15,044 nucleotides of DNA from Terana coerulea (taxonomy: Eukaryota; Basidiomycota; Agaricomycetes; Polyporales; Phanerochaetaceae), in the NCBI GenBank assembly GCA_024811115.1, contig JAKOGH010000143.1:1-15044 (forward strand), read 5' to 3'. The translations under genes and the position numbers were made by a program. Positions 1 to 8,468 of the stretch are shown piece after piece. Numbering within the stretch: position 1 is the stretch's first letter; each line of letters starts with the position of its first letter. The notes under the pieces are model-generated. The model made no database searches. It was not told where the DNA came from and worked only from the letters and a program-made list of their open reading frames with translations.

Positions 1-555
1 CCGCATACATGGGCTCATCTGAACAGCTGGATAATCCTGCCGTCCCTGCAGACATTATTAGCCGGATGACTACCTCCCAGTCGACCAATGTGCGAGGTGT
101 CGGCCCACGCCGCATATACACGGCGCCTGAGACTTCTTTGCTGAATGTCGCGTACCCGCCAAGACCAATACCGGGAGCGCGGCAAATCTGGATATCATAA
201 CCAGTCATTGCGATTTCTCGCAGGGCAAGGTGCGCGATACTTTGGCGTCCTCTTGGTGAATGCTGAACGCATTGACAGTACATTCGCGACTGCCTGAAAC
301 TGCTACGTGTCGGCGCAGAATTGGACAGTATGTCAAGACGAGTCAGGGAGGCGGTCCAACTCCAAACAAATTCCATTACATATATGTTACCGACGGTGTA
401 GGAGGTGCAAGTCATCCCCGCACCCGTAATGACTCCAGCAGCTTGTCAAATGCAGCGGGTCATCACAACCATGTCCACAGGCGTGCCGATTCTCATCTCC
501 TGTACTTCCCCCACTACCAGAAATAAACACACGTATCCCTCCTGCGTGTCACGGC
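1..555. other. No recognisable gene (left edge)
   Basis: I see no supported gene here. Short open frames exist (for example 9-200 and 260-526 on the plus strand), but neither has a recognisable domain, a signal peptide or clear splice-site logic. The stretch lies directly upstream of the first recognisable glycosyltransferase residues at about 556. It could hold that gene's promoter and its membrane-anchor N-terminus, which is usually poorly conserved, but no hydrophobic anchor was identified. Confidence 0.4.
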
Positions 556-1856
556 CTCGACCATCGCATCTTCCATATGTTCTGGACAGGTCCATTCACC
601 GACAAACCTTACATGGCGCTCCTCTCCTTCCTCTATACCCAGAACGTTGGCTTACACGCCGCTCGAAAGCAGGGAGTCTTCGCGGTGCCCCACGGAACTA
701 TGGTTGTGGATTACCCAACCACAGTGGGCGAAGCACCAGCAGGCCACCTGGGAGCGGATTATGTTCGATGAGCTGAAGACAAATCCTTGGGCAGCCGTGT
801 TTCTGCATCCGCGCTTCAAGGATGCAATCCGGTTCAAGGTTTGGGACGCCACGGAGCAGCTGGACGCGACCGCCGAGTTGAAAGACGAGTGGCGGGAGGC
901 ACAAGCATCTTGTCACGAAGAATAAGCCCGCGCGTGACTTCGAGAGCGAAGGCGATTTAGCAACCTTCGTTGAGGATAATGTGAACGCTTCTGTCGCTTC
1001 AGCAGAGCCAATAGCTGCCCGCTCATCTAAGTCAGACGCCTCTTCGTACGACAAGCCCGCCGTAGCTCACTCCGACCTGGTGCGCTTCCTCCTCTGCCAC
1101 CGGTACGGCGGGATCTACCTCGACACCGATACGCTCTTCCTGCGCGACTGGGAGGAGCTCTGGGGCTGGCCCGGCGCGTTCGCGTACCGCTGGTCGCGCC
1201 TGGAGCGGTATAACACCGCTGTCCTGCGCATGCACCGCGGCTCTGCGCTCGGGACGTTCCTGCTCCGCACGGGCCTGAAGAATGGATGGACTTCCACCCG
1301 ATTCGGGTGACGGGGTACCTCAAGGACGCGCAGATGGGGAACCTGCTGATGAGGGTGCCCGACGCACTCTTCGACTCTGCCTGGCTCATGGACGAGGGTT
1401 ATCATTTGGAGCGGCCGCCGCAGCCCCGTCTGTTCCAGTGCGTGCGATGTCCTGGAAATAGGCCGACAAACTAACCGAAAGGAATGGTGCATCAGCTTTA
1501 ACGATTTCTTCGTTACCCCACCTGAACTGAGTAGTTCTCCTGAAGCGTTAGGCTTCGACGGGTTCTTCAAGGGAGCCTTTTCGTACCATTACCATAACAA
1601 CTGGTGAGGACCACTCTCCACCTTTCTGGTCGGCACATGTTGAGTGTCGTTGATCCAGGTGGACGCCGTTCGACCCGGACCGCAACTTCCCAATCTTGGG
1701 CCCCGTTTCCATGGAGTCGAGGGTGCCTCGAAAGCGTCCGGGGATTCGGCGGAGGCCGTTCACGATCTCAGTTGGTCCACTGTGATGAAGCGGACTTTCG
1801 AAGCATACATCCGCGGCGAGCAGCCAAATATGTACGGAGAATGGATTCAATGGTAG
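556..1856 (+). pseudogene. GT32-like DXD glycosyltransferase, frameshifted
   Basis: Resembles fungal glycosyltransferases with the DXD sugar-binding region (Gly_transf_sug, GT32-like), which are typically Golgi type II proteins that transfer sugars from nucleotide donors in a metal-dependent way. Homology begins with HRIFHMFWTGPFTDKPY (about 563-613). It continues through a block containing NPWAAVFLHPRFKD, the YGGIYLDTDTLFLRDW core (D-T-D codons at 1122-1130), HPIRVTGYLKDA and YIRGEQPNMYGEW before the stop at 1854-1856. Two introns fit exactly: 1438-1495 (GTGCGT donor, CTAAC branch site at 1471) and 1604-1658 (GTGAGG donor, CAG acceptor). The frame nevertheless has to change near 645, 900, 1285 and 1690, where no intron fits. 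Everything from the first motif to the C-terminus is otherwise present. The family call is secure. Whether the gene is dead or only mis-sequenced is open. The N-terminal anchor was not found. Confidence 0.8.
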
Positions 1857-1956
1857 AAATTTATACTCATTTGGTGCCGTTGGTGTTATACATCGCATCT
1901 ATTATTTGGCACTGCCTTGTGGTTCCTTGTCACATAATCGATAGACCTAAGTTTCA

Positions 1957-3042
1957 TTACTGCTTTTGCGCAATCCTAGCCTGGGCGGTGTTCACAGCAT
2001 CCTTCAGCTGCTGGATGACGTTGTCGGGGTTCGGGTCATTAAAGATCGCAGTCCCTGCGACGATAACATTGCTTCCTACATTTTTGTGCCAGATTTAGCG
2101 GCCAACACTCGGGCATTTAGATGAGGATACTGACCTGCGTCTGCGCATACACCGATTGTCTTTGGCCCAACCCCGCCGTCGACCTCGATGTCCTTGTCTG
2201 GGAAACGCGCGCGCAGCTCTGCCACCTTCGGAACACATCGGTCGAGGAACTTTTGGCCTCCGCGACCTGTGCAGATGCGCAGTTGTGAAGTCATGCTTAC
2301 TGAGAAATGATGATTGTTGTGGCTCTACTGACCGGGGTAGACGGTCATAACGAGAAGCATGTCTGCCGCCTCCGCAACCTCGTCTGTGATAGCAGTGGAT
2401 GGGGTGTCAGGAGAGATGGCCACGCCGGCTTTCATCTTCCGTTCGCGGATAGTATCAATGAGCGCGGCGGGGTTGGCTAAATCATGGGAATCAGTGACGC
2501 GTACGTATGGCCGGCGGAAACTCACTGACAGGTTGCCTCGAGGTGGAAGCAATAGAGCGAGCCGCCTGCGTCAGCAATGTCATTTACCCACTGCCATGTA
2601 GGATGTTTCGTAAGAGTCGGCGATTAGTGGGAGGATGGAGGAGAACACGCCTTCTCGGGCTCGGCGACCATCATATGGCAGTCCATGAATATCCCCGGGA
2701 CCCCCCTTGGCCACGCACGAGAGAATGGGTGCCCCTGCCGTCCATTATAAGTTCATAAGCGACATGAATTAAGTAGCGCACTGACCCATGGTGATGTTGG
2801 GCACGAAATGTCTGCATGGAGCGTGATCTCATCAGCGAATGCATCTCAGTTGGGGCGACATAGACTGCCGTACCCGTCCATAACATCTGAACGCAGTTTT
2901 CGTAAATACCTGTAAACTGGAGCGCATCAGACGTACCCATATGAAGCCATTCCGCGCCTCCCTTGATCATCCGTTTACATTCGGCTGTGAGTTGACCAAA
3001 GTCGGAGGCCAGTACTGAGGGCGAAATAATAGCTCTGGGCAT
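1957..3042 (-). CDS. RPE1: Ribulose-5-phosphate 3-epimerase (eight exons, one 1-nt frameshift)
   Basis: Interconverts ribulose-5-phosphate and xylulose-5-phosphate in the cytosolic pentose phosphate pathway; a metal-dependent TIM barrel. Exons, 5' to 3': 3042-2937, 2886-2874, 2811-2786, 2734-2651, 2590-2530, 2476-2333, 2266-2135, 2075-1957. With one surplus base removed, the spliced protein is 227 residues, the usual size. It starts MPRAIISPSVLAS. Residues expected in the active site are visible: Ser9, His34 and Asp36 (WLHMDVMDG), His68 (MDCHMMV) and Asp174 (IEVDGG). The run C6 at 2701-2706 (G6 in the sense strand) has one base too many. It pushes the DCHMMV block out of frame, while both flanking exons remain perfect. 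Intron 4 (2650-2591) starts GC instead of GT; all the others are GT-AG, 50-66 nt. The start is the first ATG that gives the conserved N-terminus. The identity is very secure; the frameshift is more likely a sequencing error than a real lesion. Confidence 0.93.
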
Positions 3043-3107
3043 GTTTGCGGTGAGTCCAGTCTACTCTAGAGGTCGTGCAGGTGTTGGTAGTGGTGCGAAC
3101 GAGAGAG

Positions 3108-3147
3108 TGGATGACTTCCCGTAAGCCTCTCGAGTCGAGTCGAGTAG
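3108..3147 (-). repeat. Promoter-proximal repeat, epimerase copy
   Basis: On the minus strand this reads CTACTCGACTCGACTCGAGA, then GGCTTACGGGAAGTCATCCA. The same sequence occurs on the plus strand at 4429-4462 with a 5-nt deletion, a 1-nt deletion and one substitution. In both places it points toward a downstream start codon (3042 on the minus strand and 4582 on the plus strand). It may be a shared regulatory module or a short dispersed repeat. Confidence 0.6.
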
Positions 3148-3317
3148 TGAGAGTAGCTTAAGCGAAGTCAGATCTGTCAACGGAGATCCTCTGTAGGCCT
3201 TCGGCATGGCCGGCATCTTACTAGGACAGAGTCTGGTGCCATGTGAGGTCACGGAGCTTGCGCGCGACAAGGCTACGATACCTGCAGACGCTCGTTTTCG
3301 CGTTGCGGCACCATCGA

Positions 3318-3325
3318 CTCATTCT
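3318..3325 (+). repeat. Left target-site duplication of the MITE
   Basis: CTCATTCT, matched by CTCATCCT at 3709-3716 immediately outside the other end of the inverted repeats. One mismatch suggests an insertion that is not very recent. Confidence 0.6.
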
Positions 3326-3708
3326 AGGACCCCGCCTTATCCTGCCAGAGGTGCGATCCCAGATTCACCCGATTTTGGCCAATTTCGGGCAGGGAGATTT
3401 GAGCTAAGATCCTGGTTTTTCGGGCATCAGGGCCTGATACCCTGCTCCAGGCGCAGGTCGTAGCGCCCAAATTCGGGCCATATTCTCACGCCTAGCGGCT
3501 GAGCGCCCAAAATATGCCTCACAAATGCGTTTTTTGCTCAATTTGGGGCGGATGTGCTCCAAAAGCGGTCGGTTTCGGGCAGCGGTACATGCAAGGTTTT
3601 CGCCAGCTGGGGCCAGGTTTCGGGCATACCACCCTGAGGGATCGCTTCGTTTTTGGCCAAATTCGGGCACCCTAGGATCGCACCTCTGGAGGCATTAGGC
3701 GGGGTCCT
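3326..3708. mobile_element. hAT-like MITE, 383 bp, long TIRs and 8-bp TSD
   Basis: A non-autonomous DNA transposon. The left end reads AGGACCCCGCC and the right end is its inverted copy. The inverted repeats extend about 55 bp inward with roughly 80% identity, including a perfect 14-nt block (CAGAGGTGCGATCC) and a shared GGCCAA block. The element is flanked by CTCATTCT (3318-3325) and CTCATCCT (3709-3716), seven of eight bases matching. Eight-base duplications are characteristic of the hAT superfamily. No transposase coding potential is present. The interior carries six same-strand TTCGGGC motifs. The superfamily call rests on duplication length and overall structure, not on a transposase. 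Confidence 0.7.
3384..3669 (+). repeat. Six TTCGGGC subterminal motifs in the MITE
   Basis: The octamer TTCGGGCA occurs at 3384-3391, 3419-3426, 3574-3581, 3619-3626 and 3662-3669. A one-base variant, TTCGGGCC, is at 3472-3479. All six are on the plus strand. Several are preceded by A/T-rich bases such as AAATTCGGGC or GGTTTCGGGC. In hAT elements such as Ac/Ds the subterminal regions carry many short transposase-binding motifs, so these are candidates for that role. This is inference. Confidence 0.6.
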
Positions 3709-3716
3709 CTCATCCT
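3709..3716 (+). repeat. Right target-site duplication of the MITE
   Basis: CTCATCCT, the partner of CTCATTCT at 3318-3325, with seven of eight identical bases. Confidence 0.6.
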
Positions 3717-4428
3717 TCGCTCAATGGATAGTGAGCTCCTTCTGCAACTCCTTGCACCGTCCTAGCTGCCCGACAATGAATACAATTTCGAATATTATTT
3801 TATGCCTGCCACCATTGCGTACACTTTGATCTGCTGCATTGAGGATGCCCAAGTCGAACGCACTCGACGGGCGTAATCCTCACCAAACATACCTGTGTCA
3901 CCCACAATTGATGCCTAACCCTCGCATTGCAACCCTCTGGAAGTGCTTATATGCATTGTGTAGAGAAGCATTGCTGATTGACAAAACTAAGTGAGGTCGC
4001 GGTGAGATGAAAGAGCTAGGAACGAGTGCATTGACGGCGAAAACAAACGGCGTCATGGACATCGACGCGGAGACGAGTTCAATCAAGCGGAGAAGCCAAA
4101 TCGAATGATCTCGCATGAAGCGCCCGATGGTCGAGGGACACGGCTCGGAGGGTCGGACCCTTGAGACGTCTTCACTAGAGTCGAATTTTTCCGAAAATCA
4201 ACCTAAATATTTTTGAAATATTCGCAGCATTCCGATTGGCTGTAATTGTATACCACCATTCTCCGTTGGCCCCCTGACAAGGAGGCCGTTCATTTCAGAC
4301 TAAGCTTGACTGTATCTGCATTCTGAATCCTGACGTACCAACTCCGATTTTGTCCTAATATAGAAGGGTTTTGAGCGTCTCGAGGATGCCGACGTATGCC
4401 GCTGATCAAACTCGACTCGCGGACACCT
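3717..4428. other. Intergenic stretch without a convincing gene
   Basis: Nothing firm. A minus-strand open frame (3898-4116) has a hydrophobic stretch that faintly recalls the last segment of fungal DUF6534 membrane proteins, too weak to call. An AT-rich patch at about 4185-4220 contains a near-palindrome of the form AAATATTT-TGAAATATT. An inverted CCAAT box (ATTGG, about 4234) may belong to a promoter of the plus-strand gene starting at 4582. Confidence 0.35.
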
Positions 4429-4462
4429 CTACTCGAGTCGAGAGGCTTACGGAAGTCATCCA
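4429..4462 (+). repeat. Promoter-proximal repeat, second copy
   Basis: Reads CTACTCGAGTCGAGAGGC, followed by TTACGGAAGTCATCCA. It matches the inverted copy at 3108-3147 over its full length apart from two small gaps and one substitution. It ends about 120 bp upstream of the ATG at 4582. Similarity stops sharply on both sides. Confidence 0.6.
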
Positions 4463-4581
4463 TTAATCGATACGCGATGTTGCTCTTGCAAGTTGCCGGT
4501 GAGGGCGTGTGCGGATTGCAGGAGCGCCGGCCAGTGCCGGCTCTAAGTTTACTCTCAGTAGTTCTTTCCTTTCCAATCACC

Positions 4582-5602
4582 ATGTTCAGGAAACTCACCC
4601 TCGTCTCTCTTTTAAGCCTCGCCCTTCCTGCGTTTTTCCCCCTATGCGCTGTCTTTGACGCGTTTGACCTCTATGCGTGGTTTGAATGGAAAGACTGGAA
4701 TGCAGGACCACGACTTGAAGACTCCTGAGGTATCTTCGACCCATCCTCACTCAACGCCATCCTCGACCGTGGCATGAATGTGTTCTATGCGCTATCCCAA
4801 GGGCGAAGTGCTCTTCTTCGATTTGGGCTCTCGATAGCTGCCAACTCCAGTGCCCTCTCTGGACGGACGTCGGCAAATCGCCCTACGATGCCAGCTACCA
4901 ACTCGTGATGGCACTAGCCCAGAACCACATCCACTTCATCGACGTTCCTGGCACTCCGCCCTGGAGATGCTAACATGTGTGAGCTGCCTTCTCTACAGTA
5001 CATGACAACAAATTTTCAAGTTTGTGTTAGTCTCCGATCCCCAATCGTATCCTGGAGCCGGCGGTAACTTTCCGGCTACTCGCGGCTACCAGACAGCCTC
5101 GTTCTTCCAGGACAGAAGTGTCGCGGCAGGAGTTTGCGTTCATCCCCGACGATGGCTCTTCCACTGCGTCATCAACGTCGGGAATAACTCAACCACCGTG
5201 TGGGCTGGTCCTTCCACCAAGGACGCCAAAGTCAGCGATACGCTGCCAGCGTCACCGCTTTTCCAGCCCGACAGCACAGGCGCTCTCAGCTTCGCCCTAC
5301 AAGCAGGCGACGCTCAGCCAACTCAGCAGCGAAGTGGTCGGCGATAGCCAGTGTCGCCGCTGCCGCTCCTGCTAGTTCCTCTTCCTCTGCGTACCCTTCC
5401 GCCACGGGTGCCAAGCCCTCGGCACGTCCGCCTGGCCATGCCGAGCTCTAGTGGTGCTATGCCCACTGCTGGTGCGACGAACGACAAAACCAACGGCGCA
5501 TCTGCAAGTAATATGCTCAGCCTAGGCCTGATTGCTGTCGGTTCATCGGATTTCATTGCTTCGTTGCTTGCTGAGGGACGCTATCGGTTTCTCGCCGTTT
5601 GA
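4582..5602 (+). pseudogene. Broken secreted, probably GPI-anchored protein
   Basis: The ATG at 4582 opens a clear secretory signal: basic MFRK, then a hydrophobic core (LTLVSLLSLALPAFF). The frame stops at 4726-4728. Further stretches that look like one protein follow in changing frames: WTDVGKSPYDASYQLVMALA (about 4860-4919), SDPQSYPGAGGNFPATRGYQ (about 5033-5092), a Ser/Ala/Pro-rich linker (about 5341-5440), and a terminal hydrophobic segment SNMLSLGLIAVGSSDFIASL (about 5510-5569). A signal peptide, a Ser-rich stalk and a C-terminal hydrophobic tail together are the layout of fungal GPI-anchored cell-surface proteins. I do not recognise the catalytic or binding domain. Several frame changes lack splice sites, so the locus is decayed or contains indel errors. 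A possible intron (4730-4800, GTATCT to AAG) explains only part of this. Confidence 0.5.
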
Positions 5603-6520
5603 GCCAGCGAATGCTTGTTCGCATCAGTTCACCCCTTTGTTTCTTCCTTCCCCAGACTATATACCCAGTCACATTGGTTTCAGGATAACGGCGCAGGACA
5701 TACCCACAGCCTATGCTATGGGGCGAACAATATATATCTCTCGTAATGCCACTGATAATGTCCGGGATATCTCGCATTGTCGGAAAATGCATTTGCATGG
5801 ACTTTATACATCTTCATTTCCCTCAACGTTGCTACCTGCGTCCGGCCGCCCCGTGTGGCGCTTCATTGCAGAGATAATGTTCTTCCGTTTGAGATGACCT
5901 ATTTATCTCATGCGATTTGATTTTGAACATGTGATGCAGTTCGCAGTCACGTCATGCAGTGCCTATGTCTCTCCAATTTTAGTTGTGCGGGAGAATTTCT
6001 GCACAATTGCATTGCCTCGTCCGGCAATCGCCCAGGGTCCTGTCAACTTGCCCTCGGTGGGACTCAACTGATCCAGAAGCGCCTCACAAATGTGAGTGTT
6101 TTCGAGTTTTTGTCGCCGCATTTCAACGAGCTTCTTGAGCCTGTCGGGCAGCGAGTGGGTTGTCGTGCGGTAATCATTGTTCACCTCTCGTAATGTGCGT
6201 TTACGTTCACCATGTCTTTCATGCGATCCCGACGTTGGACTGGCAGCTCAACGGTCGGACAGACAACCACATATCCGTTCGCAGGAGTCTGGCTACTCTG
6301 CCTTGGGAGACTAACTCAATGTATCCTGACTGGAAAGAACCACCCATACTGATGGTGATGTCTCGATACCCTCGAAAACCGTCGGCAGTTAACTTCACAC
6401 TGATGAAGGCGCGCCGTGATGTACGATGACACACACCATCGCCTTACGTCGCCGAATACAAACTTGCCGGGCACGAGCGAACCCGGCTCTGACTACTTAC
6501 GTCGAGTATTTCTCAACGCG
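5603..6520. other. Intergenic stretch, nothing convincing
   Basis: No supported gene. Two overlapping open frames on opposite strands cover 5954-6193. The minus-strand one (5963-6184, with a charged segment LPDRLKKLVEMRRQKLE) reads more like protein, but it has no upstream exon that connects and no recognised domain. The region separates two plus-strand secreted-protein remnants and probably holds the 3' end of one and the distal promoter of the next. Confidence 0.35.
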
Positions 6521-6561
6521 ACTCGCATATATATAGAGCTGGAGCGCTCTACGTACAGGAG

Positions 6562-6567
6562 TATAAA
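6562..6567 (+). promoter_or_regulatory. TATA box for the secreted-protein remnant at 6702
   Basis: TATAAA in the context GAGTATAAAGCC, 135 bp upstream of the ATG at 6702. A second TATATATA-like run lies at about 6528-6535. The stretch just before the ATG is pyrimidine-rich and ends TTATCACC next to the ATG, typical of a filamentous-fungal 5' UTR and start context. Confidence 0.55.
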
Positions 6568-6701
6568 GCCTGCGTGGAGCTGTGGTATTCAAGACAGACT
6601 CAGGCAGTCCAACGTTGATCGTTCTCCTCACATTCTACATCCTTTAATCCTTCTCAACACCAATTTTTTCACGACCAGTTTCCTTAACGTCTTATCACCA
6701 T

Positions 6702-7453
6702 GAAGTTCGCCACCACCCTCATTGCCCTCTTCGTCACCGCTGCGTCCGTCTCTCCGCGGGCGCCCGATCGCTACTATTGCTCGGACTAAGGGGCGTCTTC
6801 CGCCACCCCGCGAACGCCCCCGACGGCACCGTGCGCAGCACACGCCTGCCCATGGAGCTCTGCCAGTGCCTGGTGCTCGTGACCACTGGGTGCAAGGTAT
6901 TATGGAATGGAGAAGAAATCGTCAGGCCTTCCTCAGCCATCGCTGCCGCTGGTGCCTCACCGACCCCTCTCGACAAGTATGCTACTCACCTGCGCCCCGA
7001 GGAAACCAACCAAAAGCTTAAAATAAACAATCCTATCCCCCGCCGGGCGCACTTCCCGTCCCCGCCCAGGGAAATGAAGCACGGCACCGGTATCACCTGG
7101 GCAGCCTTACGTTCAACGCGAACGACAGCGAGCGCGGCCGCGCAGGGCCTCGCGAACATCCTTACCACTTGCCTCGCAAAGAGAGCTCGGTTGCCGCGTT
7201 CGGCTTATGCTCGGCTGCGACTACGGCAAGGGGTAGAGCCTAGGTGGTGTGGAGTACACGGGCTATGCGGATGATGTTGTGTTCAAGTGCGGGGGTGGAA
7301 AGGAGGGCTACGGCAACCTCCCTAGCGCTGAAGGCCTCGCACGGGCTTACGACCAGTGGAAATGGCTTCTGCCGAACGCTTTTGGTGGCCGTTGGTGAGT
7401 GCTTGACTTAGTGTTGGACTTGAGGGCTTTGTTGATCTCATTCATCGTGATAG
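6702..7453 (+). pseudogene. Remnant of a small secreted protein gene
   Basis: The ATG at 6702 follows a good TATA box and starts a clean signal peptide (MKFATTLIALFVTAASVS). The frame then ends at a TAA at about 6787-6789. The GC-rich DNA beyond stays protein-like in shifting frames: a segment with two close cysteines (MELCQC, about 6851-6868) and one reading EYTGYADDVVFKCGGGKEGY (about 7247-7306) that runs on to AYDQWKWLLPNAFGGRW. The last segment ends against a GTGAGT donor at 7395, with a plausible 59-nt intron to 7453. I do not recognise the family. The layout suits a cysteine-containing small secreted protein (effector-like or a cell-wall protein), now frame-broken. A later exon-like stretch at 7805-7878 may belong to it. 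Confidence 0.45.
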
Positions 7454-8439
7454 ATTTGGATCTATTTATGTGTGGTGCCTGTTGAAGGAATTCTTTCATG
7501 AGGGACTATTAAGTAACTTCTACCATAACAATGTATGCGTTCGCATTCTGAACACCTTCGGTCTCCTGCATGGTGCTTCGGAGCCTCGACCTAAGCGCAC
7601 TTCGGGCGGGTTCGCAAGGCAAACGAGCAGCTGGTAAAGGTACACGCCAGTTAAAAGGTTAAATCCCATCACGTTTCCCTCAGATGACGATGGCATAGTA
7701 GGCAGATACGAATAAATTCCGTGCTGTCAACTCCATCGAACAGTCCACGTTACGGTATGACCTCTGCTTCAATTTAATCTTAGCTTCACTGCACTATACT
7801 TCAGTCTTGTCTCCCGACGACAACCACGACGCGCAGGACGTGCACTGCGGCGGGCACAACATCAGAAACAGGGCTGAGGTGAGTTCACCCGTATACTAGC
7901 GTATATATGCTGTCAGCTAACGCTGTCGCCTCAATACGACGTAGCTTACATCAATGTATGCATGCTATACGACGCCCAGTTCAGTTGTCGTCGCTCCGTG
8001 CAGACACTCACATTTTATGAAGGTTGCAGACCATCTCGCCGGGCACCATCGCGTTATCAGTGCAACATCAGTGCGCGCTACGGATTCGCTGACACTACAT
8101 ATCAACTGACTTGTTTTGAATCTAGCATTCACTGGGTCTGGGAAGTGCTTCCATGGTAGCATATAGATTGGAATGGTATGGGCTACAGGACGGAGGTGGT
8201 GCATGGTCTGGGACATCCCTCGATGGTCTAGCGTAGATGTACATATCCTGTGCTGGCTCGTAGTGTACCGCAATATATTTGCTTATTCCCTCATATAAAC
8301 CAGAGTACAAGCAACAGTATAGCCTAGGTGAGATCTATGGAGAAATAGCCCCTGCTAGGATACCATCAAACTCTCCCTGTCTAGATCGGCATAGATGGCG
8401 GTGTATCACGCATTTCACAATCTATGAAAGCGCAACCTA
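7454..8439. other. Exon-like fragments and intergenic DNA before the transposon
   Basis: No complete gene. One exon-like block is flanked by good splice signals: acceptor CTTCAG ending at 7804, block 7805-7878 reading LSPDDNHDAQDVHCGGHNIR, donor GTGAGT at 7879, then GCTAAC (7917) and acceptor GTAG at 7944. It may be a downstream exon of the secreted-protein remnant. The right-hand part, near 8440, is host DNA that originally continued into the sequence now at 11472, before the transposon inserted. It could therefore contain the displaced promoter of the oxidoreductase-like gene. Confidence 0.35.
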
Positions 8440-8441
8440 TA

Positions 8442-8468
8442 CAGTCATCCACCGCCCGTTGAGCCACC
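8442..8468 (+). repeat. Left terminal inverted repeat of the Fot1-like element
   Basis: Starts CAGTCATCCACCGCCCGTTG and is identical to the reverse complement of 11443-11469. It contains the GTTGAGCC core (8458-8465) that recurs at several other places in the element. Confidence 0.9.

Larger units (their letters stand above)
3043..3325. promoter_or_regulatory. Upstream region of the epimerase gene with TCGAG repeats
   Basis: This is the 5' side of the minus-strand epimerase gene. No gene was recognised. It contains a short TCGAG-type tandem at about 3128-3144, inside a 40-bp stretch (3108-3147) that recurs inverted at 4429-4462. Relative to the epimerase start codon it lies 66-105 bp upstream, a plausible place for a transcription-factor site or the 5' UTR. 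No clear TATA box was seen in the minus direction. The hAT-like element begins at 3326, about 280 bp from the start codon. Confidence 0.4.

Noticed and set aside
1604..2098. Plus-strand 164-codon open frame
   Set aside because: It begins inside a glycosyltransferase intron and runs antisense into the last epimerase exon; both real readings are better supported.
1957..3042. Epimerase as a pseudogene
   Set aside because: Seven introns and all expected active-site residues are intact; a single extra base in a homopolymer is more likely a sequence error.
3128..3144. TCGAG tandem as a microsatellite
   Set aside because: Only about three units; it is part of the longer promoter-proximal repeat that is reported instead.
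3898..4116. Minus-strand open frame resembling the end of DUF6534 membrane proteins
   Set aside because: Only a vague match in hydrophobic spacing; no neighbouring exon of such a protein could be read, so it is not listed as a gene.
5963..6184. Minus-strand frame with a charged helix-like segment
   Set aside because: No recognised domain, no connecting exon and no promoter; an opposite-strand frame over the same bases is equally open.
7456..7638. Open stretch of about 61 codons without a start
   Set aside because: The frame does not join to the preceding exon without creating a stop, and this length can occur by chance.
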